This document shows positions 44,720 through 53,581 of a stretch of DNA of 64,000 nt, piece after piece. Each line of letters opens with the position of its first letter. Position 1 is the stretch's first letter. Source of the DNA: an uncultured Flavobacteriales bacterium. GTDB lineage: Bacteria > Bacteroidota > Bacteroidia > Flavobacteriales_D > Parvicellaceae. The stretch spans positions 186,001 to 250,000 of the forward strand of contig CALSPA010000012.1 in NCBI GenBank assembly GCA_943788115.1, written 5' to 3'. The position numbers were made by a program, and so were the translations under genes. The notes under the pieces were generated by a model. It had not been told where the DNA came from, did no database searches, and saw nothing but the letters and a program-made list of their open reading frames with translations.

Positions 44720-45318
44720 ACCTCCAATTCTTGGTAGCTTAATAGTCTGTTTTTTAATTTAAGTTCTAATTCTTCCTTAATCTTTATTGGACAATCAACT
44801 TCAAATTTACAATGTATCTCCAATTCTTTTTTGAGAATAGTTAGTTTTAGCTCTTTAACTAAATTCATAATAAAACTCATGTCGCTATAATTGCATTTAA
44901 TTATGAAAGTTGAAGTTATTTCTTTTGTGATAATTTTATTATTTGATATTGCATCTTTAGCTGCTTCTTTGTATGCTTTAATTAGACCTCCAACTCCTAA
45001 TTTAGTTCCACCGAAATACCTTACAACAACAATCAATGTATAAGTTAATGAGAAACTGTCTATTTGTCCCAATATGGGCTTTCCTGCACTGTTATTTGGT
45101 TCACCATCATCATTGTATCGATAATTTGTTCCTTTTGGTAAAAGCCTATAAGCATAGCAGAAATGTCTAGCGTCATGGTGCTTTTTCTTAATTAGGTTAA
45201 TTTTCTCCTTAAAGTCAATTTCATCTAAAATAGGTTGGCAATAGGCTATGAACTTACTTCCTTTTTCCTTATAGGTGCCAGTGGATTCTCCAATAAGTGA
45301 TTTGTAATTATGCATCAT
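44716..45318 (-). CDS. YigZ/IMPACT family protein
   Basis: About 200 residues. I place the start at ATG 45318 (MMHNYKSLIGESTG), where it overlaps the EamA stop by four bases; a longer frame upstream would lie inside the EamA gene. Motifs are KEKGSKFIAYCQPI, HDARHFCYAY, NDDGEPNNSAGKPIL and VVRYFGGTKLGVGGLIKAY, the full YigZ/IMPACT signature. The family is linked to translation control and ribosome-associated GCN2-like inhibition in eukaryotes; the bacterial role is not settled. Confidence 0.88.
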   Translation of the reverse strand: MMHNYKSLIGESTGTYKEKGSKFIAYCQPILDEIDFKEKINLIKKKHHDARHFCYAYRLLPKGTNYRYNDDGEPNNSAGKPILGQIDSFSLTYTLIVVVRYFGGTKLGVGGLIKAYKEAAKDAISNNKIITKEITSTFIIKCNYSDMSFIMNLVKELKLTILKKELEIHCKFEVDCPIKIKEELELKLKNRLLSYQELEV

Positions 45319-46214
45319 AAAAAGAGTTGCATAATTTCTTTGGTGAATGTTATTAAAGAAATAGCAACAACTGCTAATAAAATTCCAAGCCAATTGCTTT
45401 TAGAAAGATATTCTCTGAAAAGAATAATTCCAGATGTTGCTGTAAGAACAATTACTCCCATATTTACGATTGGAAATACTTGTGATTTCTCGAAAATTCC
45501 AGAATCTAAAGCTTCTACAAAAAAGTAAAGTGTAAAGTAGTTAGGAATTCCTAAAATGATTCCCCATAATATGTTTTTAAATTTAAAAGAGTGTAACCCT
45601 TTAATTGATTGGTAAATAAGGAATAGTACTCCCATTAGAGCTGCTATGAAAAAAGTGGTAGCGAAAAATGTATATTTATTGTTCTGGTTTAATTTCATTT
45701 CTTGAGCCCAACTCAAGGTGCTGTCAGCTATTCCTTGGCCAATAAAAATCAAAATAATTATAAAGATGTATTTTTTGTCAAAGGATAATTTCCCGTTCTT
45801 AGAACAAGAAAAATAAATGGCTAAAATGGCCAGTAAAACACCAGTTATTTTGATTGAGTTTATAGATTCATTGAAAATAAATAATCCTACAAGAACAGGA
45901 ATAACCATGGACATTTTATTGGATACGGTAGTAATGGCAATTCCTATTTTTTGAGTTCCAAATGCTACAAGGTTGAAAGTGATAATAAAAAGCACGCCAA
46001 TTATGAGTGCTTGAATTATATATGCGGAGTTAATTACTTCTGTTAATGAAAAACTATTGGAGTTGTTGATGTTATCTGCTATCAAAGCTAAAAAACCAGC
46101 AGTAAAGTAGTTAACTATTATAGCTTGCAAGTTGTTGACTTTAAATAACTCAAAATATTTGAATATTATGAGCATCATTGAAAAGGTGATTATCGTTAAA
46201 ATTATAGCTGTCAT
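45315..46214 (-). CDS. EamA/DMT family membrane transporter
   Basis: A 299-residue integral membrane protein with about ten hydrophobic helices in two repeated halves, as in the drug/metabolite transporter superfamily. Segments such as IGIAITTVSNKMSMVIPVLV and ILFREYLSKSNWLGILLAVV sit where EamA repeats have their conserved helices. The substrate is not predictable from sequence. It overlaps ribD upstream by four bases and the YigZ gene downstream by four, forming a ribD-EamA-YigZ unit. A flavin-related cargo could be guessed from ribD but nothing in the protein shows this. Confidence 0.82.
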   Translation of the reverse strand: MTAIILTIITFSMMLIIFKYFELFKVNNLQAIIVNYFTAGFLALIADNINNSNSFSLTEVINSAYIIQALIIGVLFIITFNLVAFGTQKIGIAITTVSNKMSMVIPVLVGLFIFNESINSIKITGVLLAILAIYFSCSKNGKLSFDKKYIFIIILIFIGQGIADSTLSWAQEMKLNQNNKYTFFATTFFIAALMGVLFLIYQSIKGLHSFKFKNILWGIILGIPNYFTLYFFVEALDSGIFEKSQVFPIVNMGVIVLTATSGIILFREYLSKSNWLGILLAVVAISLITFTKEIMQLFL

Positions 46215-47251
46215 TTCTTCGAGTAAATAGTTAATTGGTCTTCTCCAAGTTCAGTGCTTAAAGTTGGTTTTATGTTTAGTTTAGGTGCTTCTAGCCCATT
46301 AACAAAGTAATTGTTTCCTGTTAGCACTCTTGCTTCATCCCATAAGTTTTTGTTTATGAATTGATTAATGGTAAATCTACCACCTTCAATTATTATAGAT
46401 TGAATTTTGCATTTGTGTAAATAATCACAAATATCTTCTATTTCTGTGCCTTGATTTATTTTAATGAGTTTAATTTTTCCTTGTCTTGAGTTTTTTTTAA
46501 AATTGAAAATTGAAATTGGAAAATCATCTTTAAAAATTTTGTGTGATTGGTTGATTTCCAAATTTGGATCAATAACATATCTTACAGGATTTTTCCCTGA
46601 GAAAGCTCTAGTTGTTAGAGATGGATTATCTAAAATAATTGTGTTTTTGCCAACTAAAATAGCATCTTCTTCAGCTCTCCATTTGTGTGTGATTTTTTGT
46701 GTTTTTGTACTTGTTATCCAGTTTATCCCTTTCGATTTTTCATTTCTAATTTTGTCAATATAAAGATCTTTTGTTTGTGCCCATTTAAGAATTATATATG
46801 GTCTTTTTTTATTGTGAAAAGTGAAAAACCTCTTATTTATTTTTAAGCATTCTTTTTCAAGTATGCCCACTTTAACGATTATTCCTGCTTTTTTTAATGC
46901 TTTTATTCCACGACCATTTACCTCGCTAAAAGTGTCATTACAACCAATTACAACTTTAGGTATTTTATGCATAATAATTAAATCAACACATGGTGGAGTT
47001 TTCCCAGTGTGACTACAAGGTTCCAGAGAAACATATAGAGTGGATGCACTTAAATCATTTTTATTTTTAACAGAATTAATTGCATTAACTTCAGCATGAT
47101 TTTGTCCGTTTTTTTGATGATATCCTTCGCCAATTATTGTGTCTTTTTCATTTACGATAACACAGCCAACCATTGGGTTAGGAGCCGTGTTTCCAAACCC
47201 TAAATAGGCTAAATCTAAACACCTTTCCATGTAAAATTCATCTACATTCAT
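46211..47251 (-). CDS. ribD: Bifunctional riboflavin biosynthesis deaminase/reductase
   Basis: Deaminates and then reduces the pyrimidine intermediate of riboflavin synthesis. The 346-residue protein has an N-terminal cytidine-deaminase-like domain with the zinc ligands in NHAEVNAI and SLEPCSHTGKTPPC, and a C-terminal reductase domain with RPYIILKWAQTKD, EDAILVGKNTIILDNPSLT and SIIIEGGRFTINQFI. The length and domain order are standard. The cytoplasmic enzyme starts the ribD-EamA-YigZ run. The start at 47251 leaves a 212-base divergent gap to rpsA. Confidence 0.95.
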   Translation of the reverse strand: MNVDEFYMERCLDLAYLGFGNTAPNPMVGCVIVNEKDTIIGEGYHQKNGQNHAEVNAINSVKNKNDLSASTLYVSLEPCSHTGKTPPCVDLIIMHKIPKVVIGCNDTFSEVNGRGIKALKKAGIIVKVGILEKECLKINKRFFTFHNKKRPYIILKWAQTKDLYIDKIRNEKSKGINWITSTKTQKITHKWRAEEDAILVGKNTIILDNPSLTTRAFSGKNPVRYVIDPNLEINQSHKIFKDDFPISIFNFKKNSRQGKIKLIKINQGTEIEDICDYLHKCKIQSIIIEGGRFTINQFINKNLWDEARVLTGNNYFVNGLEAPKLNIKPTLSTELGEDQLTIYSKK

Positions 47252-47347
47252 GTTGCTAATTTAATTTATGTTGTTGTATTCTTTTAAATATCTCAATTTT
47301 ATTTATTTGAAAATTTAAAAAATGAGTGTTTTATATTTTGTTATTAG

Positions 47348-47378
47348 TTTGAAATTAATAGATAAAACGTTAAATTTG
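47348..47378 (+). promoter_or_regulatory. Strong Bacteroidota promoter of rpsA
   Basis: TTTG at 47348-47351, a 19-base spacer and TAAATTTG (followed by C) at 47371-47378 match the Bacteroidota consensus in sequence and spacing. It is the best promoter in the window, as fits a ribosomal protein gene. The predicted start is near 47383, giving an 81-nt leader. Confidence 0.8.
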
Positions 47379-47394
47379 CAACCGAATTTAATAA

Positions 47395-47444
47395 ACCTGA
47401 CGGTACAGGTATGTTTAACACTCTCGAATTTACCGTTGTCGAGA
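47395..47444 (+). ncRNA. rpsA leader with two hairpins and a predicted loop-loop kissing interaction
   Basis: Hairpin 1: ACCTG (47395-47399) pairs with CAGGT (47406-47410) around the six-base loop ACGGTA. Hairpin 2: TCTCGA (47422-47427) pairs with TCGAGA (47439-47444) around an eleven-base loop that contains TACCGT (47431-47436). TACCGT is the exact reverse complement of the whole hairpin 1 loop, so the loops can form six Watson-Crick pairs. The element sits between the predicted rpsA transcription start and its ATG (47464), where an S1 autoregulatory site would be expected (inference from S1 in other bacteria). Confidence 0.6.
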
Positions 47445-47463
47445 TACAATTAATTTAAGCCAC

Positions 47464-49510
47464 ATGGCCGAATCTAAAGAAACAAAAGCTGCAGCTAATA
47501 AGGAGAAATCTCCAGCTAAAGCTAAAACAGCTGCAAAGAAAACTACAACTGCAGCAAAAAAAACCACTACAACAGCTAAGAAAACAACAACTGCGAAGAA
47601 AGCAGCTCCTGCAAAGAAAGCAGCTCTGCAAAGAAAGCAGCTCCTGTTAAGGAAGATGTTGTTGAAAAAGTTGAGGTTACAAAAGAAGTTATTCAAGAAG
47701 TTGAAGCAACAAAAGAAGTTGTTGTTGATCAAAAAGCTAAGCCAGCAATAAAGGAATCTGTTCCTGTGAAGAATTTGACTGGGATGCTCATGAATCTGAC
47801 ATAGATACATATACAAAAGAAGAAAGAAAAAAGTTAAATGATATTTATGATGTTACTTTAACTCAAATCGAAGAAAAACAGCTTATTAAAGGGTTTGTTA
47901 TTGCAATAAACAAAAAAGAAGTTGTAATTAATATCAATTATAAAAGTGAAGGTATTGTTCCTAATAATGAGTTTAGATACAATCCTGATTTAAAAATTGG
48001 AGATGAGGTTGATTTATACATCGACAGCATGGAAGATAAAACTGGTCAGCTAGTTGTATCTCATAAAATTGCTAGAACTCACAGAGCTTGGCAAAGAGTT
48101 AATGAAATTCTTGTTTCAGGTGAAATCATTACTGGTTTTGTTAAATGCAGAACTAAAGGTGGTTTAATTGTTGATGTTTTTGGTCTTGAAGCTTTCTTGC
48201 CTGGTTCTCAAATTGATGTTAAACCAATTAGAGATTACGATCAATTCGTAGGAAAGAACATGGAGTTTAAAGTGGTTAAGATTAACCATGAGTTTAAAAA
48301 TGTTGTTGTTTCTCATAAAGCTTTAATTGAAGCTGAGATAGAAGAACAGAAAAAACAAATCATGTCTGGACTTGAAAAAGGTCAAGTTCTTGAAGGAACA
48401 GTTAAGAATATAACTTCTTATGGTGTCTTTATAGATTTAGGTGGTGTTGATGGATTAATTCACATTACTGATTTATCTTGGGGAAGAGTTAATCATCCAG
48501 AAGAAATAGTGACATTAGATGAAAAGATTAATGTTGTTATTCTTGATTTTGATGATAATAAGAAACGTATTGCTTTAGGTCTTAAACAATTAAGTGAGCA
48601 TCCATGGGAAAACCTTGATGCAAATATTAATGTTGGAGATACTATTAAAGGAAAAGTTGTTGTATTGGCTGATTATGGTGCGTTTATCGAAATAGCACCT
48701 GGTGTTGAAGGTCTAGTACATGTTTCTGAAATGAGCTGGAGTCAACATTTAAGAACTGCCAATGATTTCCTTAAAGTAGGTGATGAAGTTGAATCAGTTG
48801 TTATTACTCTTGATAGAGATGAAAGAAAAATGTCTTTGGGTATTAAACAATTAATGCCAGATCCATGGGCAGATATAGAAACTAAATATCCTGTAGGTTC
48901 TAAGCACAGTTCTAAGGTTAGAAACTTTACGAATTTTGGTGTTTTTGTTGAAGTTGAAGAAGGAATAGATGGTTTAATTCATATTTCTGACCTTTCTTGG
49001 GAGAAGAAGTTTAAACATCCATCAGAATTTTGTGCAGTCGGTGATGAACTTGAAATTATAGTTTTAGAGCTTGACAAGGAAAACAGAAGATTAAGTTTAG
49101 GTTACAAACAATTGGAAGAAAATCCATGGGATGTATATGAGACTTTGTTTGAATTAGGTTCTGAACACGATGGTACAGTTGCTAAACTTAAAGATAAAGC
49201 TGGAATTATTTCTCTTCCTTATGGTGTTGAGTCTTATTGTCCTGCTAAGCACATGAAAAAAGAAGATGGAGCTGATTTAGCAATTGATGAGAAAGCTAAA
49301 TTTAAAGTAATTGAGTTTAATAAAGACAGCAAGAAAATTCTTGTTTCTCACACGCAAGTTTGGGGTCAAGTTGAAGAGAAAAAAGCAAAAGCTAAATCTT
49401 CATCTACAAGTAGAGCTGTTAAGAACTTAAATAGCGCTTCTGAAAAAACAACTCTTGGAGATTTAGGTGCTTTAGCTGAATTGAAAAAAGAGATGGACAA
49501 GAAAAAGTAA
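47464..49510 (+). CDS. rpsA: 30S ribosomal protein S1 (two apparent frameshifts)
   Basis: Binds mRNA on the small ribosomal subunit. The ATG at 47464 starts an Ala/Lys/Thr/Pro-rich tail, then six S1 domains follow, for example GQVLEGTVKNITSYGVFIDL, GDTIKGKVVVLADYGAFIEI and RNFTNFGVFVEVEEGIDG. The reading frame changes twice. One base seems missing at 47626-47627 (GCTCTG where the repeat predicts GCTCCTG) and one at 47769-47770 (GTGAAGAATTT where GTGAAAGAATTT restores KEFDWDAHESD). With both repaired the protein has 682 residues. The downstream open part from 48029 encodes the last domains intact. S1 is normally essential, so sequence error is the likeliest cause. Confidence 0.9.
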
Positions 49511-49536
49511 TTTCAGGTTCATTTATTATAATGTTT

Positions 49537-49568
49537 AAAAACCGCTCATAATTGAGCGGTTTTTTTTT
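49537..49568 (+). terminator. Rho-independent terminator of rpsA
   Basis: ACCGCTCA and TGAGCGGT form a perfect eight-base-pair stem with a TAAT loop, flanked by A-run and followed by eight T residues. It lies 27 bases after the rpsA stop. Confidence 0.93.
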
Positions 49569-49629
49569 AGTTATATAAATCCAATTTTTTACATTAGCGT
49601 TTTAATATTTTAAATTATATATTCTTGAT

Positions 49630-50508
49630 ATGAGTGTTTTAGTAAATAAGGATTCGAAAATTATTGTTCAGGGTTTTACTGGTAGTGAAGGTACTTTTCA
49701 TTCAGAACAAATGATTGAATATGGAACTAATGTCGTAGGTGGTGTTACACCTGGAAAAGGTGGTAGAACACATCTAGATAAACCTGTGTTTAATACTGTT
49801 TCTGAGGCAGTTTCAAAAACTGGGGCAGATGTTTCTATTATTTTTGTTCCTCCAGCATTTGCTGCAGATGCAATATTAGAAGCTGCTAGTTCAGGAATTA
49901 AAGTTATTATATGTATCACTGAAGGTATTCCTGTTTCTGATATGATTAAAGTGAAAAATCACATTAATCAGATAGATTGCACTTTAGTTGGTCCAAATTG
50001 TCCAGGGGTTATTACTGCTGGAGAAGCAAAAGTTGGAATAATGCCAGGTTTCATTTTTCAAAAAGGAAATGTTGGAATTGTTAGTAAATCAGGAACATTA
50101 ACTTATGAAGCTGTAGATCAAATTTCAAAAGTTGGTTTAGGTCAAACAACAGCTATTGGTATTGGTGGGGATCCCATTATAGGTACATCAACAAAAGAAG
50201 CTGTAGAACTGTTAATGAACGATCCAGAAACTCATGGTATAATTATGATTGGTGAGATTGGAGGGAATCTTGAGGCTGAGGCTGGTAAATGGATTATGGA
50301 ACATGGTACAAAACCTGTTGTTGCTTTTATTGCAGGTGATACCGCTCCTAAAGGAAGGACTATGGGTCATGCTGGTGCAATAGTTGGTGGTGAAAGCGAT
50401 ACTGCTGCAGCTAAAAAACAGATATTAAGAGAGTGTGGTGTTCATGTTGTCGATTCACCTGCAGATTTAGGTTCTAAAATGTCTGAATTGTTGTCTATAT
50501 CAGTTTAA
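49630..50508 (+). CDS. sucD: Succinate-CoA ligase, alpha subunit
   Basis: TCA-cycle enzyme: makes succinate and a nucleoside triphosphate from succinyl-CoA with the beta subunit SucC, which is not in the window. The 292-residue protein has VQGFTGSEGTFH, the CoA-binding GGVTPGKGG, LVGPNCPGVI, GTLTYEAVDQ and the phospho-histidine segment GRTMGHAGAIVGG. Length is normal. It stands alone between the rpsA terminator and a convergent gene that overlaps its end by four bases. Confidence 0.96.
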   Translation: MSVLVNKDSKIIVQGFTGSEGTFHSEQMIEYGTNVVGGVTPGKGGRTHLDKPVFNTVSEAVSKTGADVSIIFVPPAFAADAILEAASSGIKVIICITEGIPVSDMIKVKNHINQIDCTLVGPNCPGVITAGEAKVGIMPGFIFQKGNVGIVSKSGTLTYEAVDQISKVGLGQTTAIGIGGDPIIGTSTKEAVELLMNDPETHGIIMIGEIGGNLEAEAGKWIMEHGTKPVVAFIAGDTAPKGRTMGHAGAIVGGESDTAAAKKQILRECGVHVVDSPADLGSKMSELLSISV

Positions 50509-51377
50509 TTGGCTTCAACATTAAATCCTTTTCTTCTTAAGAGTTCGATTACACCATTATCACCTGGCAAATGAGCTGCTCCTATAGCTATAAAAGTGGA
50601 GTTTTCTTTAAGGTGTTTGACACACCTTTCAGCCATTTTTTTATTTCTTTTTACAATGAAAACCTCATTTATTATTGAGTTATATTCATTATTTAGGGAG
50701 TCATTTTGAGTTGTGAAAGCTAATAGCGATTCTAAATCACCTTTAACATAATATGATATTAAATCATCAATTTCGTTGTTGTTTAAATCATTTGCTTTAT
50801 TTACAGCATTTACTAGTTCTTTAGCTTGTATTTCGTATGAAATACTATTTATAGCATCTATTTGTTCAATCATTTTCTCTAATCCAATTATTTTTTTCCC
50901 TTGGTTTTTAGCTTTTTTATGAAAAAATAAATCTAAAGCATCTTCTTGTTCACTACCTAGATTTTTCATTGTAATAAATTGAGAAGTATAAATAGGAGAT
51001 ATTTTGTCAAAGAAAAATAAACTTAAACCCATTGAATCTTTGAAATATTGATCAACTAATATGTATTCAGTTGAGGAAAGTAATTTTTTTAAATTTTGGG
51101 ATGAATCCATTATTAATTCCTTTAATAGTGCTGCTTGATTAATGCTGTCTACATTTAATTCCATAGCATAGATTTTAGAACGATCAAATGCTTCTAAAAC
51201 ACCATTTTCAAATTGAAAAGCTCGTTTGTCTTGCGTGTGCATGGTTCCATACAGATAAGAAGTGTCTTTTAGTTTATTTCCATAAACTTTCCAGAATAAA
51301 CTTTTATACTCTTTCTGGGCGTAATTAGTATAAGCTAATATGAATATTAATAATGTTAAAAAATATTTAACCATCAA
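50505..51377 (-). CDS. TraB/GumN family protein
   Basis: A 290-residue exported protein with signal peptide (MMVKYFLTLLIFILAYTNYAQ). SLFWKVYGNKLKDTSYLYGTMH near the start and TFIAIGAAHLPGDNGVIELL near the end are the two TraB/GumN landmarks (GTxH and GxxHLPG). In the Tiki/TraB superfamily these are metal-protease-like motifs (family knowledge); activity for the bacterial proteins is largely unproven. Its own terminator-like neighbour upstream belongs to the DUF1573 gene. It ends convergently on sucD. Confidence 0.85.
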   Translation of the reverse strand: MMVKYFLTLLIFILAYTNYAQKEYKSLFWKVYGNKLKDTSYLYGTMHTQDKRAFQFENGVLEAFDRSKIYAMELNVDSINQAALLKELIMDSSQNLKKLLSSTEYILVDQYFKDSMGLSLFFFDKISPIYTSQFITMKNLGSEQEDALDLFFHKKAKNQGKKIIGLEKMIEQIDAINSISYEIQAKELVNAVNKANDLNNNEIDDLISYYVKGDLESLLAFTTQNDSLNNEYNSIINEVFIVKRNKKMAERCVKHLKENSTFIAIGAAHLPGDNGVIELLRRKGFNVEAN

Positions 51378-51400
51378 AACAAGGTTTAAATTTATGATAC

Positions 51401-51429
51401 AAAAAACCCCTTGATAAATTCAAGGGGTT
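51401..51429 (-). terminator. Rho-independent terminator of the DUF1573 gene
   Basis: On the minus strand AACCCCTTGA and TCAAGGGGTT form a perfect ten-base-pair stem with a five-base loop, followed by a T-run. It lies 27 bases past the stop of the gene at 51457-51921 and before the TraB gene. Confidence 0.9.
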
Positions 51430-51456
51430 AAGACAAACTATTATAATGATTAATAT

Positions 51457-51921
51457 TTATTCACTTACAGGACCTTCTACAGGTTTTACTGGAGATGCAG
51501 AAGCATCAGGTGCTTTAATTTCACCCTTAATTCTAATAATTTTAGTTGGTTCATTTACTGCGTTAGATTGAATTGTAACAGATTTGTTAATTAAGCCAAT
51601 TCTTTTAGTATCGTACTTAACTTTTAATTCACCAGTTGCTCCAGGTGCAATTGGTTCTCTTGGCCAAGAAGGAACCGTACATCCGCATGATCCTTTTGCA
51701 TTAGAAATAACTAAATCTTCTGTTCCATTATTAGTGAACATAAAAACACAGGTGCCATTTGCATGCTGTTGCATTACTCCATAATCATGTGTCTCTTTGT
51801 CAAAAGATATTTCAGCGCCTCCAACTTTGGCAACGGTAACAGTTTCTTGTGCATTTATTGAAAAGCTTGAAACTAAAAGTGCCATTAGCATCATACTTAT
51901 AGGTAAAGTGATTTTTTTCAT
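51457..51921 (-). CDS. DUF1573 domain exported protein
   Basis: A 154-residue protein with signal peptide (ITLPISMMLMALLVSSFSINAQ). A single DUF1573/ASH-like immunoglobulin fold follows: ETHDYGVMQQHANGTCVF, NAKGSCGCTVPSWPREPIAPG and GELKVKYDTKRIG. The paired cysteines in SCGCT are the family mark. The domain is common in secreted Bacteroidota proteins, with no defined activity. The same domain is fused to the OmpA-like protein at 60422. A strong terminator follows, and the gene seems to be a single transcription unit. Confidence 0.88.
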   Translation of the reverse strand: MKKITLPISMMLMALLVSSFSINAQETVTVAKVGGAEISFDKETHDYGVMQQHANGTCVFMFTNNGTEDLVISNAKGSCGCTVPSWPREPIAPGATGELKVKYDTKRIGLINKSVTIQSNAVNEPTKIIRIKGEIKAPDASASPVKPVEGPVSE

Positions 51922-52017
51922 CTTGTTTAAATTTGGGTTTTAATTTTTAGTTAATATATGAAATCATTTAACGTATTGTCCTTTCTTAACAATTGATTAA
52001 CAAAAAGGTTGCCAAAA

Positions 52018-53481
52018 TCATTCAGCATTTTCTTTTTCTTTTTCTTTTTCTTTTTTTGCAGCTTTTAAGACTTCTACATAGGGAAGATCAATTTTTTCAA
52101 CTCTTTGAATTAAGTCTCCAAGCGTTAATGCATCAAGTTTTTTCCCTACTATTTTTTTGTTTTCATCAAGTAGGTATATTTGAGGTGTGCTAAAAATATC
52201 GTAGGTTTTTCTGAAGTTTAAGCTTGCCAAATCTGTAACTCTAAGATCATATAAGTATTTTTTTGGATTTTTATTGGCGTCTGGAAAATCAGAAATATTG
52301 AGCCATGGCAATTCATTTTCTTTGACGAATTTGATCCATTTTTCATTTTCCAAATTTGTTCCTATTCCAATAAATTCAATGTCGATATTTTTTTCTTTAA
52401 GCTCGGCATATAATTTTTTTAGTTTAGGCATTTCTTTTTTACAATGCCCACAATCTGGATCCCAAAAGATTAGCAAGTTGTATTTTTGGGGTAAATCATA
52501 GAAATTAATCCATTTTTTTTCTGATGTGTCTGCTAGAATTACTCTAGGAGCATATTTGCCTACAAGGAGTGGCTCTAGATTGTTAGCTTTGTCGCATAGC
52601 TCAACTAATTTTTCTTTTTTTAACCAATACGCCTTTGAGTTGTCTGCTGGGCAATAATAGCTTTGCGCCATGCAAACAAAGACTGCGTCCATTCCCATTA
52701 TTTTAGAAGTTTCAAAATTATAAGTGATAAAATGTACCGTATATTTAAATAAATCTGTTCCCTCCTTTATTTGATCAACCACTTTGTGAGCATAGTTGCA
52801 TATGGTGTCTGGATGCTGAATTAATAGCTTTTTGAAAAAGTAATTTAATTTATTGTGATAAACAGGTGAATGAACAATTCGTTCATCAGACAGGTCTATG
52901 TTGTCCCAAAAATGCTCAATGTAGAATTTGTATTTCAAAGTATCATTCTCGCTTATTTCATCTGGAATTACTGGGTCTATAGACATGTTTAATATTTTAC
53001 TAATTAACATGTCTTTGTTTTCAGTAACTATTTTTTTTTGAAAAGCTTTAACCTCTTTGTCTAGGTTGGCTAGTTTTTCTTTAGCACCTTCTTTTTTATA
53101 TCGTTCAGCTTCATTTTTTTTAGTGTTAATAAATTGAATATAGCTATAGAATAACTTATTTTCAATAGATTTTTTCACTTTCATGTTTGGAATGAAAGAG
53201 TTTAATGATGTTTCCATCTCTATTTCTTTGTCACCCATTAAAAATTCAAAATACTTTGGACCTGGACAAATAAGGGCGTACACTCCACCAGCGTAACTTT
53301 CTTTACTGAACTCAACTGTTCCTGCTTTAGAATATGCAGTATCAGCATAGTAAAGTCGGTCACCTAGATATCTTGCTAAAAAGATGGTAGTGTCCGAAAG
53401 ACCATCTATTTTAAATTTAAGTTTTTGTGCATTTAGCTGAAAACTAAAAATAAGTAAGAATGTGAAAAGATATAATTTCAT
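52018..53481 (-). CDS. TlpA-like thiol-disulfide oxidoreductase with N-terminal DUF4369-like domain
   Basis: A 487-residue periplasmic protein with signal peptide (MKLYLFTFLLIFSFQLNAQ). Residues about 20-100 look like a DUF4369-type beta domain (KFKIDGLSDTTIFLARYLGD). A helical middle leads to a thioredoxin fold at about 315-460: YNLLIFWDPDCGHCKKEMPKL with the C-G-H-C active site, and TPQIYLLDENKKIVGK with the cis-proline. Such proteins reduce or isomerise disulfides in the cell envelope. The last residues are a Lys-Glu repeat (KEKEKEKEK) encoded by a six-base tandem repeat. It stands alone between two gaps of about 100 bp. Confidence 0.87.
   Translation of the reverse strand: MKLYLFTFLLIFSFQLNAQKLKFKIDGLSDTTIFLARYLGDRLYYADTAYSKAGTVEFSKESYAGGVYALICPGPKYFEFLMGDKEIEMETSLNSFIPNMKVKKSIENKLFYSYIQFINTKKNEAERYKKEGAKEKLANLDKEVKAFQKKIVTENKDMLISKILNMSIDPVIPDEISENDTLKYKFYIEHFWDNIDLSDERIVHSPVYHNKLNYFFKKLLIQHPDTICNYAHKVVDQIKEGTDLFKYTVHFITYNFETSKIMGMDAVFVCMAQSYYCPADNSKAYWLKKEKLVELCDKANNLEPLLVGKYAPRVILADTSEKKWINFYDLPQKYNLLIFWDPDCGHCKKEMPKLKKLYAELKEKNIDIEFIGIGTNLENEKWIKFVKENELPWLNISDFPDANKNPKKYLYDLRVTDLASLNFRKTYDIFSTPQIYLLDENKKIVGKKLDALTLGDLIQRVEKIDLPYVEVLKAAKKEKEKEKENAE
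52028..52057 (-). repeat. Six-base tandem repeat at the 3' end of the TlpA-like gene
   Basis: Four CTTTTT units in a row (plus strand, 52032-52055) with matching T-rich edges. On the coding strand they encode Lys-Glu pairs near the C-terminus. Copy number changes by slippage would lengthen or shorten the charged tail without breaking the frame. Confidence 0.75.
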
Positions 53482-53581
53482 AATTTATTAGATAATTCTT
53501 GAATGTAAAAACAAAAGACGAACCAAAGTGAAGATTTGTGCCTAACTTTTGTGTTTTTAACAAAAATTTAGGAAATTTTAA

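Noticed and set aside
47395-47444. Reading the rpsA leader as an H-type pseudoknot
   Set aside because: The segments can be drawn that way, but the connecting loop across the first stem would have only two bases for six base pairs. Two hairpins with kissing loops fit the geometry better.
47430-47816. A 128-codon minus-strand frame opposite the start of rpsA
   Set aside because: It is the mirror of the Ala/Lys repeat of S1 and has low-complexity Ala/Val/Phe text with no family features.
47464-49510. Programmed frameshifting in rpsA
   Set aside because: Two separate shifts of the same sign would be needed in one essential gene, without slippery heptamers; small sequence errors are simpler.
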